DNA of 64,000 nt from NCBI RefSeq assembly GCF_016861845.1, contig NZ_BOLV01000013.1, positions 1 through 64,000 of the forward strand, given 5' to 3'. The notes under the pieces are model-generated. The model was not told where the DNA came from. It saw nothing but the letters and a program-made list of their open reading frames with translations, and ran no database searches. Shown here piece after piece: positions 37,860-45,920 of this stretch (position 1 is the stretch's first letter; each line of letters begins with the position of its first letter). The translations under genes and the position numbers were made by a program. The DNA comes from Lacticaseibacillus suilingensis. Its GTDB lineage: Bacteria; Bacillota; Bacilli; Lactobacillales; Lactobacillaceae.

Positions 37860-38079
37860 TTCATAACAGTAGCGTACTACAGGTGACGCTTTCTCCGCAG
37901 AGGGTATGGCGACTTGCTTTCTTTTACAGCTATTTCATTGTCAGGCACTTCTGATACGGCCAAACCGAAACCTTTTGTTGAGGTTTCAGTACTTGACTGA
38001 CTAGGGGGTGTAAACCTTTACCGGAAAAACTATGTTGTCATATGTTTACGGTTCTATTTTCTACGTTTACTGTTATCCA
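37860..38079. other. AT-richer spacer between B2 and B3
   Basis: 220 bp with no gene and no clear promoter. It separates two family B copies in opposite orientation. Confidence 0.5.
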
Positions 38080-38312
38080 GTGGGTTTCGGTGGTGGGGAC
38101 GGAGCTTGGGGCGTGAGGCCAGCAGTGAAACGATGAGGACTAGTCAGACTGCGCATTTGGCAGGCTGACCAGTCCTCATCGCGGCAGTTTAGAAGACGCA
38201 AGAGAGCGTAGCGACTGCGGCTTCTAAACTAGGTCGGAGACCGACCTTTGGCTCCGACCGGCCGCACAGCAGGCCGCGCGTCCCAAGCGGAGTCACCACC
38301 GCCGAAACCCAC
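38080..38312 (-). repeat. Family B structured repeat, copy B3 (inverted)
   Basis: The closing stem is 17 bp with one wobble (38080-38096/38296-38312). Inside are a second stem (38104-38113/38279-38288) and hairpins of 11 bp (38131-38141/38171-38181), 10 bp (38186-38195/38221-38230) and 8 bp (38232-38239/38252-38259), all perfect. Read on the minus strand, the hairpin order and inner motifs match B1 and B2. Confidence 0.88.
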
Positions 38313-38421
38313 GACCGACTGAAGCCAGCGTGGTTAGAAAACTATTAATTTCAGTAAACACAGTCGCACTTGTTTGAAAAAATCGGTATAATTTAGACTG
38401 CATACGGAAACGGAGGCCACT

Positions 38422-38658
38422 ATGGCGACTGATTTGGGCATTACCGGCGCCTTGACGCTGGTATCACATTTTGTATTTATCATGATCACCTTTCGGCTGC
38501 TTTTTGCGCTGCGATTTGATAAATTGCTCAAGGCCGGCCACGAGCGAGAAAGCCAGCTGCTGATGATTTTTTTGGCCATTGCCATCGGCTACAACGTCAG
38601 TGAATTTTTCCTGTCGTTGATTACTGCGGCTGGTAGCTTGCAGTACCTGATTCGCTAG
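38422..38658 (+). CDS. DUF1146-family membrane protein
   Basis: This 78-residue protein has two membrane segments (about 8-30 and 46-70) separated by a basic loop. Family, size and position between the atp operon and mbl match the YwzB/DUF1146 proteins of Firmicutes. Function unknown. ACGGAGG precedes the ATG, and TATAAT at about 38389 suggests its own promoter. Confidence 0.85.
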   Translation: MATDLGITGALTLVSHFVFIMITFRLLFALRFDKLLKAGHERESQLLMIFLAIAIGYNVSEFFLSLITAAGSLQYLIR

Positions 38659-38735
38659 TCCGCCTTCGGGCCGGTTCGGCGGCGCGCCGCCTGTGGTATA
38701 ATCATCAGTTAGGACTGAAATGAGGAGAGAAATTC

Positions 38736-39725
38736 ATGGCAAAAGATATTGGGATCGATCTGGGAACGGCGAACGTTCTGATCAATGTGAAGGGTAAAGG
38801 CATTGTGCTGAATGAGCCTTCCGTTGTCGCCATTGATACGCACACTGGCAAGGTTTTGGCCGTGGGGACAGAAGCCTACAAAATGGTTGGCCGCACGCCA
38901 GGTAACATCAAGTCCATTCGGCCTCTGAAAGACGGGGTGATTGCGGACTTTGATATCACCGAAGCGATGCTGGAGTACTTCATCAACAAGTTGAACGTCA
39001 AGGGCTTCATGTCCAAGCCGAACATTTTGATCTGTGCCCCAACTAACATCACCTCGATTGAACAAAAGGCCATTATTCAGGCGGCCGAAAAGTCTGGCGG
39101 CGGTAAGGTCTATCTGGAATTCGAGCCCAAAGTCGCCGCAGTCGGCGCCGGGCTTGATATCTTCCAGCCACAGGGCAACATGGTCATTGATATTGGTGGC
39201 GGGACCTCAGACGTGGCCGTGCTGTCGATGGGCGAAATCGTCACCAGCCGCAGCTTGCGGCTAGCTGGCGATAAGATGGACGCCGCGATTGCGGCTTACG
39301 TCAAGAACAAGCACAAGCTGCTGATTGGGGAACACACCGCTGAACAGCTGAAAATTCAAATCGGCGCGGTTTACGAAGCCGATCCCGAAAAGAAGATGGA
39401 AGTCCGCGGCCGTGATATCGCCACCGGCTTGCCACGTGAGGTGGAAGTCACCTCAGTCGAAGTCCAAGAAGCCTTGCACGACACGATGATCCAAATCGTG
39501 GCCGCTGCCAAGGAAGTGCTGGAGAAGACCCCGCCTGAGCTGTCTGCCGACATCATTGATCGCGGCGTCATGCTGACTGGTGGTGGGGCGCTGCTGAATG
39601 GCATCAACCATCTCTTTGCCAACGAGTTGCGAGTACCGGTGCTGCTGGCTGATGATCCGCTGGACGCGGTGGCCCTTGGCACTGGCGTATTGCTGGATAA
39701 CATTGCGCATCACAAACAATATTGA
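38736..39725 (+). CDS. mbl: MreB/Mbl actin-like cell-shape protein
   Basis: This 329-residue ATPase forms membrane filaments that guide lateral wall synthesis. The phosphate motifs DLGTANVLINVKGKG and DIGGGTSDVAVLSMGE and the adenosine motif LTGGGALLNGI are intact. Position after DUF1146 and before yidD and rodA supports Mbl rather than MreB of the mreBCD operon. Confidence 0.93.
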   Translation: MAKDIGIDLGTANVLINVKGKGIVLNEPSVVAIDTHTGKVLAVGTEAYKMVGRTPGNIKSIRPLKDGVIADFDITEAMLEYFINKLNVKGFMSKPNILICAPTNITSIEQKAIIQAAEKSGGGKVYLEFEPKVAAVGAGLDIFQPQGNMVIDIGGGTSDVAVLSMGEIVTSRSLRLAGDKMDAAIAAYVKNKHKLLIGEHTAEQLKIQIGAVYEADPEKKMEVRGRDIATGLPREVEVTSVEVQEALHDTMIQIVAAAKEVLEKTPPELSADIIDRGVMLTGGGALLNGINHLFANELRVPVLLADDPLDAVALGTGVLLDNIAHHKQY

Positions 39726-39739
39726 TGAGGAGGTCGATC

Positions 39740-39910
39740 ATGCGTTCAGCTTATGCTAAAAGCGTTTTGCGAAAACTATTGATCGGCTTTTTGCTCATTG
39801 TGCTGGCGCTGGTGATTGGCGCGATGGTGGGCTATGCCATCAATGGTGGTAGTCCGTTCAAGGTGTTTGCCCCCAGTACCTGGCAGCATATTTTTGACTT
39901 TCTGAAGTAG
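39740..39910 (+). CDS. EpuA-family short membrane protein
   Basis: This 56-residue protein has a basic start, one membrane segment (about 13-33) and an extracellular [18 protein letters not shown] tail. This matches the EpuA family, often mislabelled RNA polymerase beta subunit. Its exact role is unclear. AGGAGG is 6 nt before ATG 39740. Confidence 0.85.
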   Translation: MRSAYAKSVLRKLLIGFLLIVLALVIGAMVGYAINGGSPFKVFAPSTWQHIFDFLK

Positions 39911-39921
39911 AGGTGAAGGTA

Positions 39922-40206
39922 GTGCGCAAACTGGCGATGGCGCTAGTGAAATTCTATCAGCGCTTCATTTCTCCTTTGCTACCGGCGAGTTGTCGGTATT
40001 ATCCGACCTGTTCGACGTACATGATTCAGGCCTTAGCCAAACATGGCGTGATCAAAGGGCTGATTATGGGGATTGCCCGGATTATTCGGTGCAATCCGTT
40101 TATCCGCGGCGGCTTGGATCCGGTCCCAGATTTCTTTACCGTGCGGCGCAATCCGGATCCGCATAAGAATCTGGCGGAAAGTGCACAGTTTGATTTTCAC
40201 CGTTAA
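39922..40206 (+). CDS. yidD: Membrane protein insertion efficiency factor YidD
   Basis: This 94-residue protein has the YidD signature: [20 protein letters not shown] with three Cys, then [10 protein letters not shown] and IIRCNPF. It assists YidC-type insertion. GTG 39922 is preferred to GTG 39913 because GAGGTG is correctly spaced only for the former. Confidence 0.92.
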   Translation: MRKLAMALVKFYQRFISPLLPASCRYYPTCSTYMIQALAKHGVIKGLIMGIARIIRCNPFIRGGLDPVPDFFTVRRNPDPHKNLAESAQFDFHR

Positions 40207-40221
40207 AACAAAGGAGTTTTC

Positions 40222-40449
40222 ATGGCAAAAGAACAAAAAATCACCGTCAACCAGGAAGAAGTGACCCGCAACGGCCACACGGTTTCAGTGCTGACAGTGG
40301 GTAAAGTCGAAATCGGCTACATTGAACCGGAAGCAGACGGTAAGCATTTTCAGGGCTTCGTGGCTGGTAGCATGCAAGGCAACCGGTTTAAGAATTTGGC
40401 CGATGCTGAGAATTATCTATTGAGTGAATACCACCTGCATCGCGCCTAG
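40222..40449 (+). CDS. DUF2969-family protein
   Basis: This 75-residue acidic soluble protein has the pattern of DUF2969, a small Lactobacillales family with unknown function, found in this spot near yidD and rodA. AAAGGAG precedes the ATG. Confidence 0.75.
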   Translation: MAKEQKITVNQEEVTRNGHTVSVLTVGKVEIGYIEPEADGKHFQGFVAGSMQGNRFKNLADAENYLLSEYHLHRA

Positions 40450-40465
40450 CGAGCAGGACCACGTC

Positions 40466-40497
40466 AGCGGGTTGAGCCAGTAGACTCAGCCCGCTTT
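40466..40497 (+). terminator. Terminator between DUF2969 and rodA
   Basis: AGCGGGTTGAG pairs with CTCAGCCCGCT, followed by a short T tract. Confidence 0.75.
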
Positions 40498-40542
40498 CTA
40501 CCAGCTAGCGCTGGGGCGTGAGGCAGGGAAAGGAGTGACGGC

Positions 40543-41748
40543 ATGGCAAAGGCAGTTTCAACGCGCCGCAAAAGTGAAGACCGCATCGACTACGGGATTA
40601 TCCTGTCGGTGATGCTGCTGGCGTTGATTGGGATGGCAGCAATTTACATGGCCGTTTCGCATGATACGTCCTCGACCAGTACCACCCGGGCCTTGATTAT
40701 GCAGGCTTTGTGGTATGTAATTGGCGGCATTGGCATTTTTTTCGTGATGCAATTCGATGCCGAGCAGCTGTGGCGCGTGGCGCCGATTTTGTACGGACTC
40801 GGGATATTTCTACTGATTTTGGTGCTGGTGGCCTACGACCGGTCAGTGTTTGTCCATACTGGCGCCAAGAGCTGGTTAGGGTTTGGCTCGTTCACCTTCC
40901 AACCTTCGGAAGTGATGAAACCGGCCTATATTTTGATGCTGGGCCGAGTGGTGACCAATCACAATACCAAGTATCAGCACAGCACGGCCAATGATTGGCG
41001 GCTGATTGGTGAAATGTTGCTGTGGACGCTGCCAGTGCTGGTGCTGTTAAAGTTGCAAAACGACTTCGGGACGATGCTGGTGTTCCTGGCGATTTTTGCC
41101 GGGGTGGTGCTGGTATCCGGGATTACCTGAAAAATCATCGCCCCAATTGGCATCGGGGCTGGGGCCATCGGCTCAACCGCCATCGTCTTGGTGGTGCAAC
41201 CTTGGGGCCGCCGGATTTTGGAACACTTGGGCTTTGCAGCGTATCAGTTCAAGCGCATCGACTCCTGGCTTGATCCTAGTGGGGCCACGAGCACCAGTTC
41301 GTATCAGTTATGGCAATCCATGAAGGCGATTGGTTCTGGCCAAATGTACGGCCGCGGCTTCAACAACTTGAAGGTCACGGTGCCAGTGCGAGAATCCGAC
41401 ATGGCGTTTTCTACGATTGGCGAGGCGTTTGGGTTTATCGGCTGTGCCGCGGTGATTCTGCTTTATTTCCTGTTAATCTACCAAATGATTCGGGTTACTT
41501 TCGATACCCAAAACGAGTTTTATGCTTACATCTCCACTGGGGTCATCATGATGTTTGTGTTCCACATTTTTGAAAACATCGGGATGAACATCGGGCTACT
41601 GCCATTGACTGGGATTCCGCTGCCTTTCATCTCACAAGGGGGTTCGTTCTTACTGGCGGATATGTTGTCCGTGGGCATGATCCTCTCCATGCGCTATCAC
41701 CACCAGAGTTACATGTTTAGCCAAGAGGGAGAGGAATTCGATCGTTAA
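40543..41748 (+). pseudogene. rodA: rodA-like SEDS glycosyltransferase with in-frame TGA
   Basis: The frame encodes a 401-residue SEDS protein (RodA/FtsW), the lipid II polymerase of the elongation machinery, but codon 196 is TGA (41128-41130) in SGIT-stop-KIIAP. Without it the frame runs to 41748 with about ten membrane segments and all usual motifs, including VRESDMAFSTIGEAFGFIG, where the extracellular catalytic Asp is expected. A TGG Trp codon changed by one base is the simplest origin. The gene may be inactive or the base may be a read error. The first half ends at 195 residues; the second has no good start. Confidence 0.88.
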
Positions 41749-41764
41749 GCAAGGAGGCGTCATC

Positions 41765-42055
41765 ATGACGGCAAATTTTTGGCAAGAAAAGCACCAAGAC
41801 ACCATCACGTTGGGCTTAACCGCTGATGCCCAGCAGACGATGGGCAAAATCAAGTTTGTGGCGTTACCGAAAATCGGCACCCGGCTCACTGTCGGCCGCG
41901 CCTTCATGAATGTGGAAGCCGAGAAAACCGTGCTCGATCTGGACGCACCAGTGAGTGGCACTGTGGTCACAGTCAATGAAGCGGCCATTGATGATCCGAG
42001 CTTGCTGGATGAAGCGGCGCACAGCGCCAACTGGGTGGTCACGCTGAAGGCTTAA
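41765..42055 (+). CDS. GcvH-like lipoyl-domain protein
   Basis: This 96-residue protein resembles the glycine cleavage H protein with a lipoyl Lys54 in VEAEKTVLDLDAPVSGTVV. It is shorter than normal GcvH (about 125). No other glycine cleavage gene is nearby. Short GcvH-like proteins in Firmicutes serve as lipoyl carriers for lipoate relay or as targets of macrodomain/sirtuin ADP-ribosylation systems; no such enzyme is adjacent. Confidence 0.82.
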   Translation: MTANFWQEKHQDTITLGLTADAQQTMGKIKFVALPKIGTRLTVGRAFMNVEAEKTVLDLDAPVSGTVVTVNEAAIDDPSLLDEAAHSANWVVTLKA

Positions 42056-42073
42056 ACCCAAGGAGGGCTTGCC

Positions 42074-42484
42074 ATGCAGGTGTACTTCTTATACACGGGC
42101 AATGCGTGCCGCAGCCAACTCGCGGAGGCGCTCACCCAACAGCTGCTGCCCGGCTGGCGCGTGCAAAGCGCCGGCGTGCAGCCGACCGCCGCGGATACCA
42201 TGACGGTCGAGGAGTTGGCCAAACGCGGCATTGATTGGTCTCACGCGCAGGCCAAGCCAATCGATATGGCCTATTTAAACGGCAGTGATGTGGTGGTAAC
42301 CCTTTGCGGGGACGCTAGGGATCACTGTCCAGTGCTGCCGCCAACGACGCGCGCTTTGCACTGGCCGTTGGCTGACCCTGCGCAGGTACTAGGCGCAGCC
42401 CGCGCCGATGCCTTTACGGCGGCTGCCGATCAGATTGAAACGTTGATTCAGCGCACTTGGCTGACAGAGAATTCGCAGGGATGA
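42074..42484 (+). CDS. ArsC/low-molecular-weight phosphatase-like protein lacking the nucleophile Cys
   Basis: This 136-residue protein aligns by eye with thioredoxin-type arsenate reductase: YTGNACRSQLAEAL is the phosphate loop, and TLCGDARDHCPVLPP has the two redox Cys (78 and 85). The loop should begin with Cys (CTGNSCR), but residue 7 is Tyr (TAC 42092-42094, one base from TGC); Cys12 and Arg13 remain. Normal catalysis starts at the first Cys, so this protein may bind oxyanions without reducing them. AGGAGGG precedes the ATG. Confidence 0.8.
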   Translation: MQVYFLYTGNACRSQLAEALTQQLLPGWRVQSAGVQPTAADTMTVEELAKRGIDWSHAQAKPIDMAYLNGSDVVVTLCGDARDHCPVLPPTTRALHWPLADPAQVLGAARADAFTAAADQIETLIQRTWLTENSQG

Positions 42485-42515
42485 AAATATTTCTCAGATA
42501 TTTTTAATTTTAAGG

Positions 42516-42544
42516 TTGACACTGCCAAGCGAACTCAGTAAACT
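42516..42544 (+). promoter_or_regulatory. Promoter of the methionine transporter operon
   Basis: TTGACA (42516-42521), 17-nt spacer, TAAACT (42539-42544). Confidence 0.8.
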
Positions 42545-42549
42545 CTAGT

Positions 42550-42822
42550 TATTCTAAAGAGCAAACGAACGATGTGAGAGAGAAGCCACGCTAGACTGTA
42601 CAGAAAACCTGCAACTGCTGAGAGCAGGGTAGCGCGCGAGGCCGAGAATGGCTCACGGATCGGTGTCCCGAACCAGTGCACTGGCAAGGCGGCAATGGGT
42701 GGCAACCATTATCTTGCACGCGGGTGATAGCCCGTTAGTGAGGCTAGTCTTTTTGACTAGTGAATTAGAATGGTACCGCGGTCAGTCCGCTTCTAACAAG
42801 TTGTTAGGAGCGGACTTTTTGT
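42550..42822 (+). promoter_or_regulatory. T-box leader, probably tRNA-Met specific
   Basis: The conserved T-box AATGGTACCGCGG (42769-42781) precedes a terminator (GTCCGCT..CTAAC with GTTAG..AGCGGAC, then T5; about 42785-42822). Upstream are AGAGA- and CTGAGAG-like stem I elements. An ATG at 42648-42650 in GAGAATGGCTC is the likely Met specifier. Uncharged tRNA-Met would stabilise the antiterminator and open expression of metQNI. Confidence 0.88.
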
Positions 42823-42850
42823 TTCGCTCAAAAAATTGGAGGAATAGAAA

Positions 42851-43666
42851 ATGAAATTGTTCAAGAAACTGGCCTTAACGGCGGCCTTGGCCTTGCCAGT
42901 GCTCGCTTTAGCTGCATGTGGCAGCAACAAGTCAACGACCCAAACCCCAAAGACGGTCAAAGTCGGGATCATGAGTACCGACGTTGAAATTTGGAAGGAT
43001 ATCCAAAAACGCCTGGCCAAAGAAGACGTCAAAATCAAACTGGTTCAATTCACCGAATACAACACGCCGAACCAAGCCTTGCAAGATGGCGATATTCAGT
43101 TGAATTCCTTCCAGCATAACGACTTTTTGAACACTTGGAACAAGAAGCACAACGAAAAGCTGACCGCGATTGGTAACACCTACATCGGCCCAATGCGTGC
43201 CTTCTCCAACAAGATCAAGTCACTGAAAGACCTGAAGAAGGGCGACACCGTGTCTGTGCCAAACGATGTCTCCAACGAAGGCCGGGCCCTGGACCTGTTG
43301 GCGGCTAATGGTATTATCAAAGTCAAGGACGTCGCCACGCCAACCATTCACGACATCACCGAAAACAAGTTGGACCTGAAGATTACGGAACTGGACTCCG
43401 CGCAAACCGCGCGGAGCTTGAATGATGTGGATGCGGCCATCGTCAACAACGATATCGCCGTTGCCGCTAACCTCAAGCCTGCCGATGCCATTTCGGTGGA
43501 AAAGCTCAGTGCCAAGTCCAAGCCTTGGATCAACATTATCGCTGCTAAGTCCGCAGCTGATAAGAAGAACAAGACTTACCAGAAGATTGTTAAAGCGTAT
43601 GAAACGAAGCGCACTGCTAAGCTGCTGAAGAAGTACTACAAAGGGGCCGTTATTCCAGCTTGGTAA
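42851..43666 (+). CDS. metQ: Methionine ABC transporter substrate-binding lipoprotein
   Basis: This 271-residue lipoprotein of the MetQ/NlpA family has a signal with lipobox LAAC (Cys23) and the family pattern starting VKVGIMSTDVEIWKDIQKRL. It captures D/L-methionine or a related compound outside the membrane and delivers it to MetNI. The T-box in front supports methionine. GGAGG precedes the ATG. Confidence 0.92.
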   Translation: MKLFKKLALTAALALPVLALAACGSNKSTTQTPKTVKVGIMSTDVEIWKDIQKRLAKEDVKIKLVQFTEYNTPNQALQDGDIQLNSFQHNDFLNTWNKKHNEKLTAIGNTYIGPMRAFSNKIKSLKDLKKGDTVSVPNDVSNEGRALDLLAANGIIKVKDVATPTIHDITENKLDLKITELDSAQTARSLNDVDAAIVNNDIAVAANLKPADAISVEKLSAKSKPWINIIAAKSAADKKNKTYQKIVKAYETKRTAKLLKKYYKGAVIPAW

Positions 43667-43703
43667 CCAGTTGCACCGCGTTCGTCGAGAAATGAGGTAA
43701 AGT

Positions 43704-44810
43704 ATGGCAGAGCCGTTAATCACATTGAAGCAAGTGGATGTCGAATTCAAAGAGAAAACACGCAGCGTGCACGCCGTCGATCATGTCGATCTGACAGTTG
43801 AACGCGGCGATATCTACGGGATTGTCGGGTACTCAGGGGCTGGGAAGTCAACGTTGGTGCGCACCATTAATTTGTTGCAGCGGCCCACCAGCGGCACGGT
43901 GTCGGTGCTGGGGCAGGATATGCTGAAGCTGGATGCCGCCAAGCTGCGACAGGAGCGCCGCCGCATCGGCATGATTTTCCAGCACTTCAACTTGATGAAT
44001 TCACGCACCATTGCCGACAACGTGGCCTTTCCGCTGAAAGGCACGAAGGTCACCGAAACGACGGCTGATGGTAAGAAGATTTGGCGGAAAATCAAAAAAA
44101 GCGAAATCAACCAGAAAGTCAGCGACCTGCTGGAATTGGTCGGGCTGGCGGACCGAGCGACCGCTTATCCGAATGAACTGTCTGGGGGCCAAAAGCAGCG
44201 CGTGGGGATTGCCCGGGCGTTAGCCTCAGATCCAGAAATTCTGATTTCCGACGAAGCGACTTCCGCGCTGGATCCCAAAACTACCTCTTCCATTCTCGAC
44301 TTGCTGGCACATTTGAACCAGAAGTTGGGGTTGACCATTGTGCTCATTACCCACGAAATGGAAGCCGTCAAGCAGATCTGTAACAAAGTCGCGGTGATGG
44401 ATGAAGGCCGCATCATTGAACGGGGGACTTTGCTCCAGATTTTTGCGCAGCCGCATGAACAGCTAACCAAGGACTTTATCGATACGACCATTCAAATTGA
44501 AAGTGCCATCGCGGCTGTGCGCAAGCAACCGGCAGTGCGCGACTTGCAGGCGCCAGATCAACTGGTGCGCCTGACTTATGTCGGCGCCTCGACCGATCAG
44601 CCGCTGGTGGCGACCTTGTTTAAAACGTACAACGTGACCGCCAACATCTTGTTTGGGGACATCCAAATCCTACAAGGCACCCCTTTTGGTAATCTGTTGG
44701 TGGTGCTGAGTGGGACGCAGGCGGACCTTGACCGGGCCTTCGATTATCTGCAGCAAAGTGACGTCACCGTTCAGCATCTGAGCGCCAATCAGGAAGGAGA
44801 GCAAGCATGA
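43704..44810 (+). CDS. metN: Methionine ABC transporter ATPase
   Basis: This 368-residue ATPase has Walker [10 protein letters not shown], signature [15 protein letters not shown], Walker [13 protein letters not shown] and a C-terminal NIL regulatory domain (from about residue 285), which lets intracellular methionine inhibit transport. It overlaps metI by 4 nt (ATGA). Confidence 0.95.
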   Translation: MAEPLITLKQVDVEFKEKTRSVHAVDHVDLTVERGDIYGIVGYSGAGKSTLVRTINLLQRPTSGTVSVLGQDMLKLDAAKLRQERRRIGMIFQHFNLMNSRTIADNVAFPLKGTKVTETTADGKKIWRKIKKSEINQKVSDLLELVGLADRATAYPNELSGGQKQRVGIARALASDPEILISDEATSALDPKTTSSILDLLAHLNQKLGLTIVLITHEMEAVKQICNKVAVMDEGRIIERGTLLQIFAQPHEQLTKDFIDTTIQIESAIAAVRKQPAVRDLQAPDQLVRLTYVGASTDQPLVATLFKTYNVTANILFGDIQILQGTPFGNLLVVLSGTQADLDRAFDYLQQSDVTVQHLSANQEGEQA

Positions 44811-45493
44811 ACATTATCGAAAAACTCTTCCCTAACGTGATTCCGATTTGGACCGGTGATGGTGGGGTGACCCAATCCATTGGTCAAACGCTGTACATGA
44901 CCTTCTTCACGGCGTTGATTGCTGGTGTCCTCGGGATTTTGATCGGCATTTTCTTGGTGCTGACCGATGATCACGGCTTACTGGCGAACCGTCCGGTGTA
45001 CTGGATTTTGGACAAAATCGTTAACATCTTCCGGGCGATTCCTTTCATTATTTTGCTGGCGGTGCTGAATCCGTTTACCCGTCTGATTGTGGGCACCGGC
45101 ATCGGCCCGACCGCCGCCTTGGTGCCACTGGTGTTGGGCACCACGCCGTTCTTCGCGCGGCAGGTCCAAAACGCTTTGCTGACGATTGACCCTGGCGTGA
45201 TTGAAGCAGCCGAAGCGATGGGCTTATCCCCAGCTGCCATTGTCTTTCGCGTTTACCTGCGTGAAGGCTTGAGTGAGCTCATCCGCGTCGGCGTCTTGAC
45301 CATCATCAGTGTCATTGGTCTCACTGCCATGGCTGGTGCGGTTGGCGGCGGCGGCTTAGGTAACTTGGCCATTGCCGTCGGTTACCAACGCTTCCAAAAC
45401 GACGTCACCTGGGTCGCCATGATCTTCATCTTGATTCTGGTGTTCCTGATTCAGTTTATCGGGGATCTGTTCGCGAAACGCCTGCATCACTAA
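44807..45493 (+). CDS. metI: Methionine ABC transporter permease
   Basis: This 228-residue permease has five membrane segments and the ATPase-contact motif [22 protein letters not shown]. It forms a dimer with two MetN. Family A repeats begin 2 nt after the stop, with no other terminator. Confidence 0.94.
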   Translation: MNIIEKLFPNVIPIWTGDGGVTQSIGQTLYMTFFTALIAGVLGILIGIFLVLTDDHGLLANRPVYWILDKIVNIFRAIPFIILLAVLNPFTRLIVGTGIGPTAALVPLVLGTTPFFARQVQNALLTIDPGVIEAAEAMGLSPAAIVFRVYLREGLSELIRVGVLTIISVIGLTAMAGAVGGGGLGNLAIAVGYQRFQNDVTWVAMIFILILVFLIQFIGDLFAKRLHH

Positions 45494-45495
45494 CA

Positions 45496-45620
45496 GGCTA
45501 TGCAGGAAGGTCGCACCTAGCCAACCAGGTAGCCTAGCGCAAGGCCTTGCCGCCGATTTTGGGCGGTGAGGCCTTGAGCGTAGCTAGCTGCGTTGGCGTT
45601 GACCTTCCGGAGTGCAACTA
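45496..45620 (+). repeat. Family A structured repeat, copy A4
   Basis: Outer arm GGAAGGTC/GACCTTCC, middle arm GCCAAC/GTTGGC, fixed motif GTAGCCTAGC/GCGTAGCTA, inner arm CAAGGCC..CCGCC/GGGCGG..GGCCTTG. Ends GGAGTGCAACTA. Confidence 0.9.
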
Positions 45621-45622
45621 AA

Positions 45623-45750
45623 GGCTATGCAGGGTGGCCGCTCTTAGCCGGATGGGTAGCCTAGCGATGTGAATATTGAAGCTGCTTTTTCGCTTCGATG
45701 CTCATCGCGTAGCTACCCACTCCGGCGTTGGTCACCCGGAGCGCAACTAA
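45623..45750 (+). repeat. Family A structured repeat, copy A5
   Basis: Outer arm GGGTGGCC/GGTCACCC, middle arms GCCGGA/TCCGGC and TGGGTAGC/GCTACCCA, fixed CCTAGC/GCGTAG, and an inner arm starting GATG and closing CATC. Ends GGAGCGCAACTAA. Confidence 0.9.
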
Positions 45751-45752
45751 CA

Positions 45753-45796
45753 GGCTACGCAGGAAGGTCGCTTTTAACCAACCAATCCAGCCTACC
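45753..45796 (+). repeat. Truncated family A copy, left half only
   Basis: GGCTACGCAGGAAGGTCGC matches the start of A4 closely, continues with ACCAACC..AGCCTA, and then the similarity ends before any right arm. Confidence 0.75.
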
Positions 45797-45826
45797 ACTG
45801 GCACTGAAATTCGATAGTTTGCTTAC

Positions 45827-45856
45827 AGAGGATGTGACTTGCTCACATCCTCTTTT
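45827..45856 (+). terminator. Terminator downstream of the A4-A6 cluster
   Basis: AGAGGATGTGA pairs with TCACATCCTCT, followed by TTTT. Confidence 0.8.
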
Positions 45857-45920
45857 GCATGCCGCTTTACCGAGGTGGCATTCTTCGTTAGAATGAAACG
45901 ACAAGCAGGGAGGTGGCGAC

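Noticed and set aside
37565-37886. Open frames on both strands after atpC
   Set aside because: They coincide with repeat B2, lack ribosome sites and have low-complexity Arg/Pro/Gly/Ala translations.
40505-40530. Fragment similar to the inner part of repeat B3
   Set aside because: A 13-of-14 match to GGGGCGTGAGGC-like sequence only, without pairing arms; too short to call.
41128-41130. Selenocysteine or programmed read-through at the rodA TGA
   Set aside because: No selenocysteine element or slippery site is visible and RodA proteins have no such residue; a point mutation or read error is simpler.
45496-45796. Insertion sequence remnant
   Set aside because: No transposase fragment, no terminal inverted repeats or target duplication; the units belong to repeat family A.
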